Positions 19,010 through 27,097 of a stretch of DNA of 64,000 nucleotides are shown here, one piece after another. How positions within the stretch are numbered: position 1 is the first letter of the stretch; every line of letters starts with the position of its first letter. Below the pieces are notes generated by a model. It had not been told where the DNA came from and made no database searches. It was given only the letters and a program-made list of their open reading frames with translations. The DNA is from Streptomyces albireticuli (GTDB lineage: Bacteria > Actinomycetota > Actinomycetes > Streptomycetales > Streptomycetaceae): contig NZ_JAJQQS010000005.1 of assembly GCF_021228125.1 (NCBI RefSeq), positions 1 to 64,000 of the forward strand, written 5' to 3'. Both the position numbers and the translations under genes were made by a program.

Positions 19010-19642
19010 TCAGGCGGCCTCGCCCTGACCCCGGCGGAGCGCGGTGGTGATCTCCACCATGCGGCGCGCCTGATAGGCGATGGCGGCGAGGTTGTCGTCG
19101 TCGACGTTGCCCGGCTCGTTGCGCGAGACGCTGCTGACGCCGTACGGGTTGCCGTTGGTGGGCGCGAGCTGGATCGGGTCGGCCACGCCGGGCGGGACGA
19201 CGATGGCGCCCCAGTGGTAGAAGGCGTTGTTCAGCGCCAGGAGGGTGCTCTCCTGGCCGCCGTGCAGGGTCGCGGTGGAGGTGAAGGACGACATCACCTT
19301 GTTGAGCAGGCCGCGCTTGCTGTGCAGCGGGAGCGTGGTGTCGATGAACTGCTTCAGCGGGCCGGACGGGAGGCCGTAGCGGCCCGGGGTGCCCCACAGG
19401 ACCGCGTCGGCCCAGTCGAGGTCGTCCAGGGACGCCTCGGCGATGTGGCCGGTGGCCGCGGTGTGCTCGTTCCAGGCCGCGGTCCAGGCGTCGTTGCCGG
19501 GGACGATCGTCTCCGCGGTGAGGTCCGCGACCCTGCGGAGCCGGACCTCGGCGCCGGCCTTCTCCGCGGCGGCGGCCGCGGCCTCGGCGAGCCGGTGGAC
19601 GTTCCCGGTGGACGACGAATAGATGACGGCAAACTTGATCAT
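19010..19642 (-). CDS. WrbA-like NAD(P)H:quinone oxidoreductase (flavodoxin fold)
   Basis: A 210-residue FMN-binding protein. It opens FAVIYSSSTGNVHRLAEAAA, the phosphate-binding loop of flavodoxins, and has VLWGTPGRYGLPSGPLKQF and FTSTATLHGGQE as in WrbA. WrbA proteins reduce quinones by two electrons. It is the promoter-proximal gene of the minus-strand operon. A quinone reductase fits a pathway whose aminophenol product would easily oxidise to quinone-imines. GGGGCA before the ATG is a weak ribosome site. Confidence 0.88.
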   Translation of the reverse strand: MIKFAVIYSSSTGNVHRLAEAAAAAAEKAGAEVRLRRVADLTAETIVPGNDAWTAAWNEHTAATGHIAEASLDDLDWADAVLWGTPGRYGLPSGPLKQFIDTTLPLHSKRGLLNKVMSSFTSTATLHGGQESTLLALNNAFYHWGAIVVPPGVADPIQLAPTNGNPYGVSSVSRNEPGNVDDDNLAAIAYQARRMVEITTALRRGQGEAA

Positions 19643-19970
19643 GAAAGAAGTGCCCCTCGGCGCTCGGGCGGCTGCGGCCCGTGCTCACGGCGTCCCGGGA
19701 TCCGGGGAAGGCGCCGGTCCGGGCCGACCGGACGTACCAGATGCTGCTTCGGGCCCCGGGAAACTGCCAAGAGACGCAGGCGGAGTTCGGCGGACTCCGT
19801 CAAAAGGACGTTGATCCATCAAGTCCGCCCGCGGGTGAACGGCGGGCAACGGGAGCGGGGTTCCGCACGTCTACTCAGGAGGCGGACATCCTCTGGTTCG
19901 GATCCTGGACGTTCCTTATCCTGAATCCCAACCCCCCGACCTCACCCCGCACAGGAGTCGTGACAATTCC
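19643..19970. promoter_or_regulatory. Divergent regulatory region between 3-hydroxyanthranilate operon and transaldolase
   Basis: This 328-base gap separates two divergent starts and should hold both promoters. Two small palindromes are visible. One is CGGAGT-N7-ACTCCG at 19781-19799. The other is TTGAT-CC-ATCAA at 19811-19822, flanked by GGAC and GTCC (with one bulged base). They could be operator sites. No regulator gene is in the operon itself. No confident -35/-10 pair was found. Confidence 0.5.
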
Positions 19971-21119
19971 ATGAAAGAACGGGAGTTGACGGCCGTGAGC
20001 TGCGACCTGCGCCGGCTGGCCGCCGAGGGTGTGTCCCCCTGGCTGGACGGATTCTGCCGGCCCCTGCTCACCTCGGGCGGGCTCACCGACCTCGTCTCAC
20101 GGGCGGGCATCCGCGGGGCGACCTCCAATCTGGCCACGCTGACCGCGGCCGTGGAGTCCGGCGACACGGACTACCTGGACCAGCTGCTCTTCCTGTCCTA
20201 CCGCGACGTCCCGACCGACGACGCGATCCGCGCCCTGACCGCGTACGACGCCCGTCTGTCCTGCGACGAACTGCTGCCCGTCTTCGAGGAGACCGGCGGC
20301 CGCGAGGGCTATGTCTCGGTGGACGTGAACCCCTGGCTGGCGCACGACGCCGCGCTGGTCGCCTCGGAGGCGGACAAGCTGGTCCGGGCGGTCAACCGCC
20401 CCAACGTCCTGGCCAAGATCCCCGCCACCCCCGAGGGGCTGGAGGCGATCAGCGAGTGCATCGGCCGGAAGATCGGCGTCCATGCGACGGCGATCTTCTC
20501 GGTGCGCCGCTACGGCGAGGTCGTCGACGCCTATTTCGACGGCCTGGAACGCGCCCGCGCCGCCGGCCACGACCTCTCTGACATCGTTTCCTTCGCCTCG
20601 CTGCCCATCACCTGGTTCGACGCCGAGGTCGACGCCCGCCTGGACGCGCTGGGCACGGAGGAGGCCCGGGCCATGCGCGGCGAGGCGGCCCTGGCCAGCG
20701 CCCGCCTGGTCTACCGCCGCTACGAGGACCGGCTCTCCGGCGACCGCTGGCGCGACCTCGCCCGCTCCGGCGCCCGCCCGCAGACGGTCATGTGGGCGAG
20801 CACGGCACCCCGCCGCCCGGGCGTGACGAACAAGCGCTACGCCGAACGCCTCGTCGCCTGGGGCACCGCCAGCGCCCTGTCCCTCACCGCCCTGGGCGAG
20901 GGCGCCGACCGGATGTGCCCCCTGACCGGCGACACCCTCTCCGACGCCTACGGCGCGGCCCGCTCGGTGTGGGAACGCCTCGACGCCATGGGCATCTCCT
21001 ACCGCTCGGTCGCCGACAAGCTGGAGACGGAGGGCGTGGAGTGGCTCCAGACGTCGTGGAGCCTGCTGTACGCGGCGGTGGAACGGCGGCTGCGGGGGGC
21101 GCAGCTGTCGGGGGCGTGA
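19971..21119 (+). CDS. tal: Transaldolase
   Basis: A 382-residue transaldolase with the Schiff-base lysine block NVLAKIPATPEGLEAI, the later block VMWASTAPRRPGVTNKRYAE and the usual actinobacterial length. It interconverts pentose-phosphate-pathway sugars and can supply erythrose-4-phosphate. Placed divergently from a dedicated DAHP synthase and PhzE/PhzD set, it most likely boosts precursor for 3-hydroxyanthranilate. The ATG has AGGAG 13 bases upstream, which is long. A downstream GTG (in AVSCDLR) is an alternative start. Confidence 0.9.
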   Translation: MKERELTAVSCDLRRLAAEGVSPWLDGFCRPLLTSGGLTDLVSRAGIRGATSNLATLTAAVESGDTDYLDQLLFLSYRDVPTDDAIRALTAYDARLSCDELLPVFEETGGREGYVSVDVNPWLAHDAALVASEADKLVRAVNRPNVLAKIPATPEGLEAISECIGRKIGVHATAIFSVRRYGEVVDAYFDGLERARAAGHDLSDIVSFASLPITWFDAEVDARLDALGTEEARAMRGEAALASARLVYRRYEDRLSGDRWRDLARSGARPQTVMWASTAPRRPGVTNKRYAERLVAWGTASALSLTALGEGADRMCPLTGDTLSDAYGAARSVWERLDAMGISYRSVADKLETEGVEWLQTSWSLLYAAVERRLRGAQLSGA

Positions 21120-21223
21120 GGCCGGGGCCTGCCGACAGGGGTGGTACGCCGGGGCGCCCCGCTCCAGGAGGGGCCGTTCCGGGCCCCACCGCCGCGCCCC
21201 TGACCTGACCAAGCTACGCAAAC

Positions 21224-21249
21224 ATGCCACTAGATTAACCTTGTGGCAT
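21224..21249 (+). promoter_or_regulatory. Palindromic operator upstream of toxin-antitoxin genes
   Basis: ATGCCAC at 21224-21230 and GTGGCAT at 21243-21249 form a perfect 7-bp inverted repeat with a 12-base spacer. It ends 9 bases before the antitoxin ATG. Phd/YefM antitoxins usually bind such palindromes and repress their own operon. Confidence 0.65.
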
Positions 21250-21258
21250 CATGTAGGC

Positions 21259-21510
21259 ATGACCGAAGTTACGATCAGCAAGGCCAGATCCGAATTGGGC
21301 GACCTCGTACGGCGCGCCGCGCACGGCCGCGAGACGATCGCCCTCACCGACCACGGACACGTCGCGGCGCTTCTCGTATCACCCCAGGTGATAGAGGATC
21401 TCGAAGACTCCCTGGCGATCGCCGAACGCGAGCGGCGCCAGGCGCAAGGCATGCTCGGCGAGGGTGTCAGCCACGAAGAGGTCGGCCGCATGCTGGGGCT
21501 GCGCACGTGA
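21259..21510 (+). CDS. Type II antitoxin, Phd/YefM family
   Basis: An 83-residue protein. It begins TEVTISKARSELGDLVRRAA and continues HGRETIALTDHGHVAALLVS, the DNA-binding half of Phd/YefM antitoxins. The C-terminal acidic helix should wrap the toxin. The ATG at 21259 was chosen over an upstream TTG because the domain begins there and the palindrome lies just before it. It overlaps the toxin start by GTGA, giving coupled translation. Confidence 0.9.
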   Translation: MTEVTISKARSELGDLVRRAAHGRETIALTDHGHVAALLVSPQVIEDLEDSLAIAERERRQAQGMLGEGVSHEEVGRMLGLRT

Positions 21511-21758
21511 CCTACAGCATCATCTGGGAGCCCGAGGCGACCAGCGCCGCAGTGCGGTTCCTCAAAGAGGACCCGCAGGGGCTGGCCGCCCTGTACCAAG
21601 CCGTCGACGCCCTCGCCGAGGACCCTCGGCCCGCGAACTCCGCGCCCTACGGCAGTGCGTACCGGCGTCTGAGGGCCGGCTCCTACCGGGCGCTGTACAC
21701 CATCGACGAGCAGGTCATTCGCATCCTCGTCACCCACATCGGGCGCACGTCCAGGTAA
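21507..21758 (+). CDS. Type II toxin, RelE/ParE family
   Basis: An 83-residue RelE/ParE-fold protein. It begins TYSIIWEPEATSAAVRFLKE and has YRRLRAGSYRALYTIDE followed by IRILVTHIGRTSR. The R-x-G-x-YR block and the final strand are typical of RelE-type mRNA interferases. The GTG start overlaps the antitoxin stop. Whether it is a ribosome-dependent nuclease (RelE) or a gyrase poison (ParE) cannot be told from this. Confidence 0.88.
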   Translation: MTYSIIWEPEATSAAVRFLKEDPQGLAALYQAVDALAEDPRPANSAPYGSAYRRLRAGSYRALYTIDEQVIRILVTHIGRTSR

Positions 21759-21768
21759 CCCACCCCGC

Positions 21769-23256
21769 CTACCCCACCCGCACCCCCCGCCCCCGCGCGG
21801 CCACCCCCGCCCCCTCAGGCGGCGGCAGCGCCTCGCACAGCGCCTCCAGCGCTCCCGCGAACGCGTGCTCCGGTGGGGTCCCGTAGCCCACCACCAGGCC
21901 GTCCGACGGCGCCCCCGCCCCCTCCGCGTGGCGGTAGAGCGAGAGTCCCTCCAGCGCGAGCCCCTGCCAGGCGGCGGCCTTCACCACCGACGCCTCCGTG
22001 CCCGGCGGCAGTTCGAGGACGGCGTGCAGGCCGGCCGCGATGCCCGTGACCCGTACGTGCGGCGCCCGTTCGGCGAGGACCTCGATGAGCTGGTCGCGGC
22101 GGCGCCGGTAGTGCCGGCGCATCCTCCGCACATGGCGGTCGTACGAGCCGGAGTCGAGGAAGTCCGCCAGGGTCAGCTGCTCCAGGGCGCTCGCCCAGGG
22201 CTCCCGCTCGCCCTTGGCCTCCACCACCTCGTCCACCAGCCCGCCCGGCAGCACCATCCAGCCCAGCCGCAGCGCGGGCGACAGGCTCTTGCTGACCGAG
22301 CCGATGTAGACGACCCGGTCCGGGTCGAGGCCCTGCACGGCGCCGATCGGCTGGCGGTCGTAGCGGAACTCGCCGTCGTAGTCGTCCTCCAGCACCAGAC
22401 CGCCTTCGGCACGCGCCCAGTCGATGACGGCGGAACGCCGCTCGTGGTGCAAGGGACCACCCGTCGGGAACTGATGAGCGGGCGTCAGAAGAACCGTTTC
22501 CGCGCCGCTGTCCGCCAGATCCTCCACCCGCGCTCCGTACGAGTCCACCGGCAGGTCCACCGTCCGCAGCCCGGCGGCGGAGAGCAGGTGGCGGTAGTAG
22601 CCCAGGCCGTAGGACTCCACGGCGACGGTCCCGGTCCGCACCTCGCCCAGCAACCGCAGCGCCCCGGCGAACCCCGAGCAGATGACGATGCGGTCGGGGT
22701 CCGCGCGCACCCCGCGGGCGCGGGCCAGGTACTCGGCCACCGAACGGCGCAGCTCCACGCGGCCGCGCGGATCCCCGGGCCCGAAGGCGTCGTTGGGGGC
22801 CGCCGTGAGCGCGCGGCGGGCCGAGGCCAGCCACGCGGAGCGGGGGAAGGCGGACGCGTCCGGGGTGCCCTGCACCAGATTGTGGCGGGCGCGCGGCACC
22901 CGGTCGGGCGTGGTGGGCCGGCGCGGCCGCGGATCGGCGAGCCGGGCCCGGCGGGCCACATACGTGCCGGAGCCCTGCCGGGCGTTCAGCCAGCCCTCGG
23001 CGACCAGCTCCGCGTACGCCTCGGCGACGGTGTTGCGGGCCAGCCCCAGATCGGTGGCCAGCGAACGGTAGGGGGGCAATTTGGTACCGGGGGCCAGCCT
23101 GCCGGTGCGGATGGCGTCGCGCAGGGCGCTCATCAGCGCGCCGCGGCGGCCTCCCGCCGGTGAATCGGGGAGCTCCAGATGGAGATCGCTGCCCAGGCTT
23201 CCCGCGGGATCGACGCGCGCATTGACCTTCGATTTCACCCGGGAATTGCACCACAC
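21769..23256 (-). CDS. MocR/PdxR-type GntR regulator with aminotransferase domain
   Basis: A 495-residue protein. Residues 30-100 are a GntR winged helix ([25 protein letters not shown], shown in part). The rest is a fold-type I aminotransferase with the PLP lysine in [16 protein letters not shown] and the substrate-binding [10 protein letters not shown]. MocR proteins sense PLP or a PLP adduct and usually control a divergent gene, here the AhpD-like gene 32 bases away. The listed GTG start is the longest; a GTG six codons later is equally possible. Confidence 0.87.
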   Translation of the reverse strand: MWCNSRVKSKVNARVDPAGSLGSDLHLELPDSPAGGRRGALMSALRDAIRTGRLAPGTKLPPYRSLATDLGLARNTVAEAYAELVAEGWLNARQGSGTYVARRARLADPRPRRPTTPDRVPRARHNLVQGTPDASAFPRSAWLASARRALTAAPNDAFGPGDPRGRVELRRSVAEYLARARGVRADPDRIVICSGFAGALRLLGEVRTGTVAVESYGLGYYRHLLSAAGLRTVDLPVDSYGARVEDLADSGAETVLLTPAHQFPTGGPLHHERRSAVIDWARAEGGLVLEDDYDGEFRYDRQPIGAVQGLDPDRVVYIGSVSKSLSPALRLGWMVLPGGLVDEVVEAKGEREPWASALEQLTLADFLDSGSYDRHVRRMRRHYRRRRDQLIEVLAERAPHVRVTGIAAGLHAVLELPPGTEASVVKAAAWQGLALEGLSLYRHAEGAGAPSDGLVVGYGTPPEHAFAGALEALCEALPPPEGAGVAARGRGVRVG

Positions 23257-23275
23257 CCCCGACCGGTGGTCTGCC

Positions 23276-23281
23276 TAGAGT
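23276..23281 (+). promoter_or_regulatory. -10 element for a probably leaderless AhpD-like transcript
   Basis: TAGAGT lies seven bases before the ATG at 23289, the spacing usual for leaderless actinomycete genes. No ribosome site precedes the ATG. A good -35 could not be seen. The nearby ACCGGT may be part of the MocR operator. Confidence 0.4.
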
Positions 23282-23288
23282 CGTTGAC

Positions 23289-23744
23289 ATGACCGCTACT
23301 GAGCTCGACCAGCGCATGAACTTCACCAAGGCGGCGCCCAAGGTCTTCAAGGCCATGATCGCCCTGGACACGGCCGCTCGGGCGGGCCTCGACCCGGTGC
23401 TGATCGACCTCGTGCAGATCCGCGCCTCGCAGATCAACCACTGCGCCTACTGCATCGACATGCACACCAAGGAGGCGCGCAAGGCGGGCGAGAGCGAGGA
23501 GCGCGTCTACCAGCTCAACGCCTGGCGCGAGGCGGGCCTGTTCACCCCGCGCGAGAAGGCCGCGCTCGGCCTCACCGAGGCGGTCACCGAGCTCGGCGAG
23601 GGCGGGGTGTCCGACGAGGTGTACGCGACGGCCGCCCGGCACTTCGCGGAGGAGGAACTCGCCCAGCTCATCGCGCTGATCTTCACCATCAACGCCTGGA
23701 ACCGCATCGCGGTCCCCACCCGCAAGACGCCCGGCACCGAGTGA
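23289..23744 (+). CDS. Carboxymuconolactone decarboxylase / AhpD-family protein
   Basis: A 151-residue all-helical protein. C52 and C55 in INHCAYCIDMH form the redox CxxC of AhpD-like members, with H59 four residues on. Such proteins act as alkylhydroperoxidase partners or peroxidases rather than true decarboxylases. It is divergent from the MocR gene, which probably regulates it. It is unlikely to be part of the beta-ketoadipate pathway despite the family name. Confidence 0.9.
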   Translation: MTATELDQRMNFTKAAPKVFKAMIALDTAARAGLDPVLIDLVQIRASQINHCAYCIDMHTKEARKAGESEERVYQLNAWREAGLFTPREKAALGLTEAVTELGEGGVSDEVYATAARHFAEEELAQLIALIFTINAWNRIAVPTRKTPGTE

Positions 23745-23904
23745 GCGCCGGGTGACCCCGCCGGTGCCCCCACCGGCCTACGCGTAGACCCTCTTCATCC
23801 GGCTCGGGCCGGCTTCATCGGTTCGGGACGCCGGGCCGCGGCACACCCGTATCCCCCGCTCCTGGTGCGCGCCCCCGCGCGCTCTTGATGAAGGCTGTGA
23901 GGAA

Positions 23905-25122
23905 TTGACCACTGTCGCATCCCCGTCCCCCGCCACGGGCACCGGAAGATCCCCGGTCAAGGGCTGGTTCGCCGTCGCGGCGGTCACCCTCGGCATCTTC
24001 TGCCTGATGACCTCCGAACTGCTGCCGGTCGGCCTGCTCACCCCGGTCGGCGACGCCCTGCACGTCTCCGAGGGCACGGCCGGCCTGATGGTCACCGTCC
24101 CCGGTGTCGTCGCCGCGCTCTCCGCGCCGATCGTCACCGTCGCCACCGGCCGTATCGACCGCCGGCTCGTCCTCGGCGTCCTGGTCGGCCTGGTGGGCGC
24201 GGCCAACCTCGCCTCCGCGTTCGCCGACCACTTCGCGATCGTGCTGGGCGCGCGCTTCCTCGTCGGCATCGCGGTCGGCGGCTTCTGGGCCATCGCGGGC
24301 GGCATCGCCCTCCGGCTGGTGCCCGAGGAGCACGTCGGCCGGGCCATGGCCGTCATCTTCGGCGGCGTCGAGACGGCCTCCGTGCTCGGCGTGCCGACCG
24401 GCACCCTGCTGGGCGACCTCAGCGGCTGGCGCACCGCGTTCGCGGCCGTCGGCGGGCTGGGCCTGACCGCCCTCGTCCTGATGGTCTTCCTGCTGCCGCC
24501 GCTGCCGGCCGACGAGTCGCTGACCTTCGCCGAACTCCCCAGGATCTTCAAGTCCAACCGCGGTGTGCGGGTGGGCATCGCCATCACGTTCCTGCTGATC
24601 ACCGGGCACTTCGTGGCCTACACGTTCGTCCGTCCCATCCTCCAGGACGCGGGGATCTCCGGGAACCGGATCAGCATGATGCTGCTGATCTTCGGAGTCG
24701 CCGGCATCATCGGCAACTTCCTCGCGGGCGCCAAGGTCGGACAGCACGTCCGGACGATCGTCCTCGCGATCTCCGTGATCCTGACGGCCGCGATGGTCCT
24801 CTTCGCCGTCACCGGCGGCGGCCTGGCCGTGGGCATCGCCCTGCTGGTCCTGTGGGGCCTGGGCTACGGCGCCGTACCGGTCAGCCTCCAGACCTGGATC
24901 CTCAAGGCCGCCCCGGACGCCACCGAGGCCGCGTCCTCGCTGTACGTCTCGATGTTCAACTTCTCCATCGCGCTCGGCGCCCTGATCGGCGGGCTCGCCT
25001 TCGACAGCCTCGCCATGACCAGCGTGCTGTGGATCGGCGCCGCCCTCGCCGTCCTCACCCTGGCCGTGGCCGGCGGCCGGACGAAGGGCCTGCTGGCCAC
25101 CGAGACCGCCGCGGGGCACTGA
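23905..25122 (+). CDS. MFS exporter, DHA1 family
   Basis: A 405-residue, 12-segment major facilitator protein of the sugar-efflux/drug-resistance type (TSELLPVGLLTPVGDALHVS, later LVGIAVGGFWAIAGG). The only start available after the last in-frame stop is TTG at 23905, with GAGGAA touching it. A six-codon ATG-led mini-ORF (23888-23908) overlaps this start and could couple translation. It is followed after 132 bases by a bicovalent flavin oxidase gene, suggesting an export/biosynthesis pair. Confidence 0.87.
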   Translation: MTTVASPSPATGTGRSPVKGWFAVAAVTLGIFCLMTSELLPVGLLTPVGDALHVSEGTAGLMVTVPGVVAALSAPIVTVATGRIDRRLVLGVLVGLVGAANLASAFADHFAIVLGARFLVGIAVGGFWAIAGGIALRLVPEEHVGRAMAVIFGGVETASVLGVPTGTLLGDLSGWRTAFAAVGGLGLTALVLMVFLLPPLPADESLTFAELPRIFKSNRGVRVGIAITFLLITGHFVAYTFVRPILQDAGISGNRISMMLLIFGVAGIIGNFLAGAKVGQHVRTIVLAISVILTAAMVLFAVTGGGLAVGIALLVLWGLGYGAVPVSLQTWILKAAPDATEAASSLYVSMFNFSIALGALIGGLAFDSLAMTSVLWIGAALAVLTLAVAGGRTKGLLATETAAGH

Positions 25123-25254
25123 CCCCCGGCCCCGGACCCGCCCCCGCACTCGATCCCCCGGAGTGCGGGGGCGACCCCCCTTGCCTCGCCCCGCTTCCCC
25201 CCCTCCCGACCCCGCTTCCCCCTCGCTCCCGACCGTTCCACCGAAAGGCCGCAC

Positions 25255-26781
25255 ATGTCCGACGCAACCCGCCCGCCGTCCGCCGTGGCCGCCGCCGACC
25301 CGCGCTACGAGGCCCTGGCCACGCGGGGCAACAACAAGCGGTTCACCGCCCGCCCGGAGGAGTTCCGGGTCGTCACCACGACCGCCGAGGTGATCGAGGC
25401 CGTGAACGACGCCGTACGCGCCGGGCGGCACGTCGCCGTCCGCAGCGGCGGCCACGGCTATGAGAACGCCGTCGGCGAGCCCGGTGTCCAACTCGTCCTG
25501 GACCTCGGCGAGATGCGCGCCGTCGCCTTCGACGCCGAGCGCGGCGCGTTCATGGTGGAGCCCGGCGCGCGCCTCCTGAAGGACGTCTACGGGCCGATGT
25601 ACGAGCGCTGGGGCGTCGCGATACCCGCGGGCAACAGCAACACCGTCGGCGTCGGCGGCCATGTGCAGGGCGGCGGCTACGGCTCGCTGTGCCGGGCGCA
25701 CGGCCTGGTCGTCGACCACCTGGAGGCCGTGGAGGTCGTCACCGTCGACGCCGCGGGCGAGGCCCGCGCGGTCGTCGCGACCCGCGCGCCGGACGACCCG
25801 CACCACGACCTGTGGTGGGCGCTCACCGGTGGTGGCGGCGGCAACTTCGGTGTCGTCACCCGCTTCTGGTTCCGCACCCCCGGCGCCCAGGGATCCGACC
25901 CGGCGGACCTGCTGCCCAACCCGCCCGCCGAGGTGATCACCAGCACCGTCCTGTTCCCCCGCGCGGGCCTGGACAAGCCGGCCACGCGCGCGCTGGTCGG
26001 CGGCTTCGGCCGCTGGCACGAGCGCAACAGCGCGCCGGACTCCCCGTACGCCCACCTCTTCGCCAGCCTGGTGCTGCTCGGCCGGAACCCGGACCCCGAG
26101 AAGGACATGGGCGCCGTCCTCGTCACCCACATGGACGCCACCCGGCCGGACGCGGAGCGGCTGCTCGCGGACTTCCTCCACGAGGTGGCCGGGCAGCCCG
26201 GCCTCGCGCCGGTGGTCCTGCCGTCCGAGACCGTGCCGTGGCTCGACTCGAAGAAGGCGCTCGGTGACGCGCAGGACGCCGAGACCGGCCGCCAGAAGGT
26301 GAAGTCCGCCAACCTGCGGCGCGCGTTCACCGACGACCAGGCCGACGCCCTGCACGCCTTCCTGAACGGCGACGACCACGCCAACGGCAGCAGCCTGGTC
26401 GCCCTCGACTCGTACGGCGGCCGGGTGGGCGCCGTCGCGTCCGACGCCACCGCCGTCGCGCAGCGCGACTCGGTGCTGAAGGTGCTCTTCATGAACACCT
26501 GGCAGGACGCGGCCGACGACGAGGTCAACCTCGGCTGGATGCGCCGCTTCCACGGCGCCGTGTTCGCGAAGACCGGCGGGGTGCCCGCTCCCGACGAGGC
26601 CCAGGACGGGGCGTTCGTCAACTTCGCCGACACCGACCTGGCCGACCCCGAGTGGAACACCTCCGACAGCCCCTGGCACGAGCTCTACTACAAGGACAAC
26701 TACCCGCGGCTCCAGAGCGTCCGGGCGGCGTACGACCCGCGCGGCGTCTTCGGCCACGCCCTGTCGGTCCGTACGCCCTGA
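25255..26781 (+). CDS. Berberine-bridge-enzyme-like FAD oxidase (bicovalent flavin)
   Basis: A 508-residue secondary-metabolite-type oxidase of the PCMH/BBE family. H67 in VRSGGHGYE and C146 in YGSLCRAHG are where the flavin is attached twice. The C terminus has the BBE tail YYKDNYPRLQSVRAAYDP. Such enzymes oxidise alcohols, lactols or phenols, or form rings. No signal peptide is visible. It shares the strand with the exporter upstream and is followed by a regulator gene carrying two TTA codons. The substrate is unknown. Confidence 0.9.
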   Translation: MSDATRPPSAVAAADPRYEALATRGNNKRFTARPEEFRVVTTTAEVIEAVNDAVRAGRHVAVRSGGHGYENAVGEPGVQLVLDLGEMRAVAFDAERGAFMVEPGARLLKDVYGPMYERWGVAIPAGNSNTVGVGGHVQGGGYGSLCRAHGLVVDHLEAVEVVTVDAAGEARAVVATRAPDDPHHDLWWALTGGGGGNFGVVTRFWFRTPGAQGSDPADLLPNPPAEVITSTVLFPRAGLDKPATRALVGGFGRWHERNSAPDSPYAHLFASLVLLGRNPDPEKDMGAVLVTHMDATRPDAERLLADFLHEVAGQPGLAPVVLPSETVPWLDSKKALGDAQDAETGRQKVKSANLRRAFTDDQADALHAFLNGDDHANGSSLVALDSYGGRVGAVASDATAVAQRDSVLKVLFMNTWQDAADDEVNLGWMRRFHGAVFAKTGGVPAPDEAQDGAFVNFADTDLADPEWNTSDSPWHELYYKDNYPRLQSVRAAYDPRGVFGHALSVRTP

Positions 26782-27097
26782 CCGTACGCCCCGACCGTCC
26801 GTCCGAGCGTACGGCCCGACCGTACGCAAGGGCCCCCAGGCCCTCTTGATCGTTCACAGTCGCGCGAGGACAATTCCGGTACACACCACCGCGACTGTGC
26901 GCGACGTCCTTCGTCGCCGGAATCGACCGCGCCCGCAGGAAAACTCCTTTCCCACGGGTGCGGTCGTCCGCTGCGCACATGGCAATGCTTTGTTCATGTC
27001 CCTGGATATACCCGGACGTTGACTCGGGCATTACTCGATGCGTAGTTTCCGACATGTACGCCGCGAACGATCTCTGCGTTGCACCTGGGGGGGCAAA
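26782..27097. promoter_or_regulatory. Intergenic region with hairpin and 10-bp-arm inverted repeat
   Basis: A 316-base gap. Just after the oxidase stop there are four copies of CGTACG-type sequence, then a short hairpin AGGGCC-CCCA-GGCCCT (26829-26844) that may terminate the oxidase mRNA. Farther on, CACAGTCGCG (26855-26864) and CGCGACTGTG (26890-26899) form a perfect 10-bp inverted repeat with a 25-base spacer. It is a likely regulator site for the downstream gene. Confidence 0.5.

Noticed and set aside
23289..23744. Beta-ketoadipate pathway PcaC
   Set aside because: The CxxC motif and MocR neighbour fit an AhpD-like protein; no other pathway genes are adjacent.
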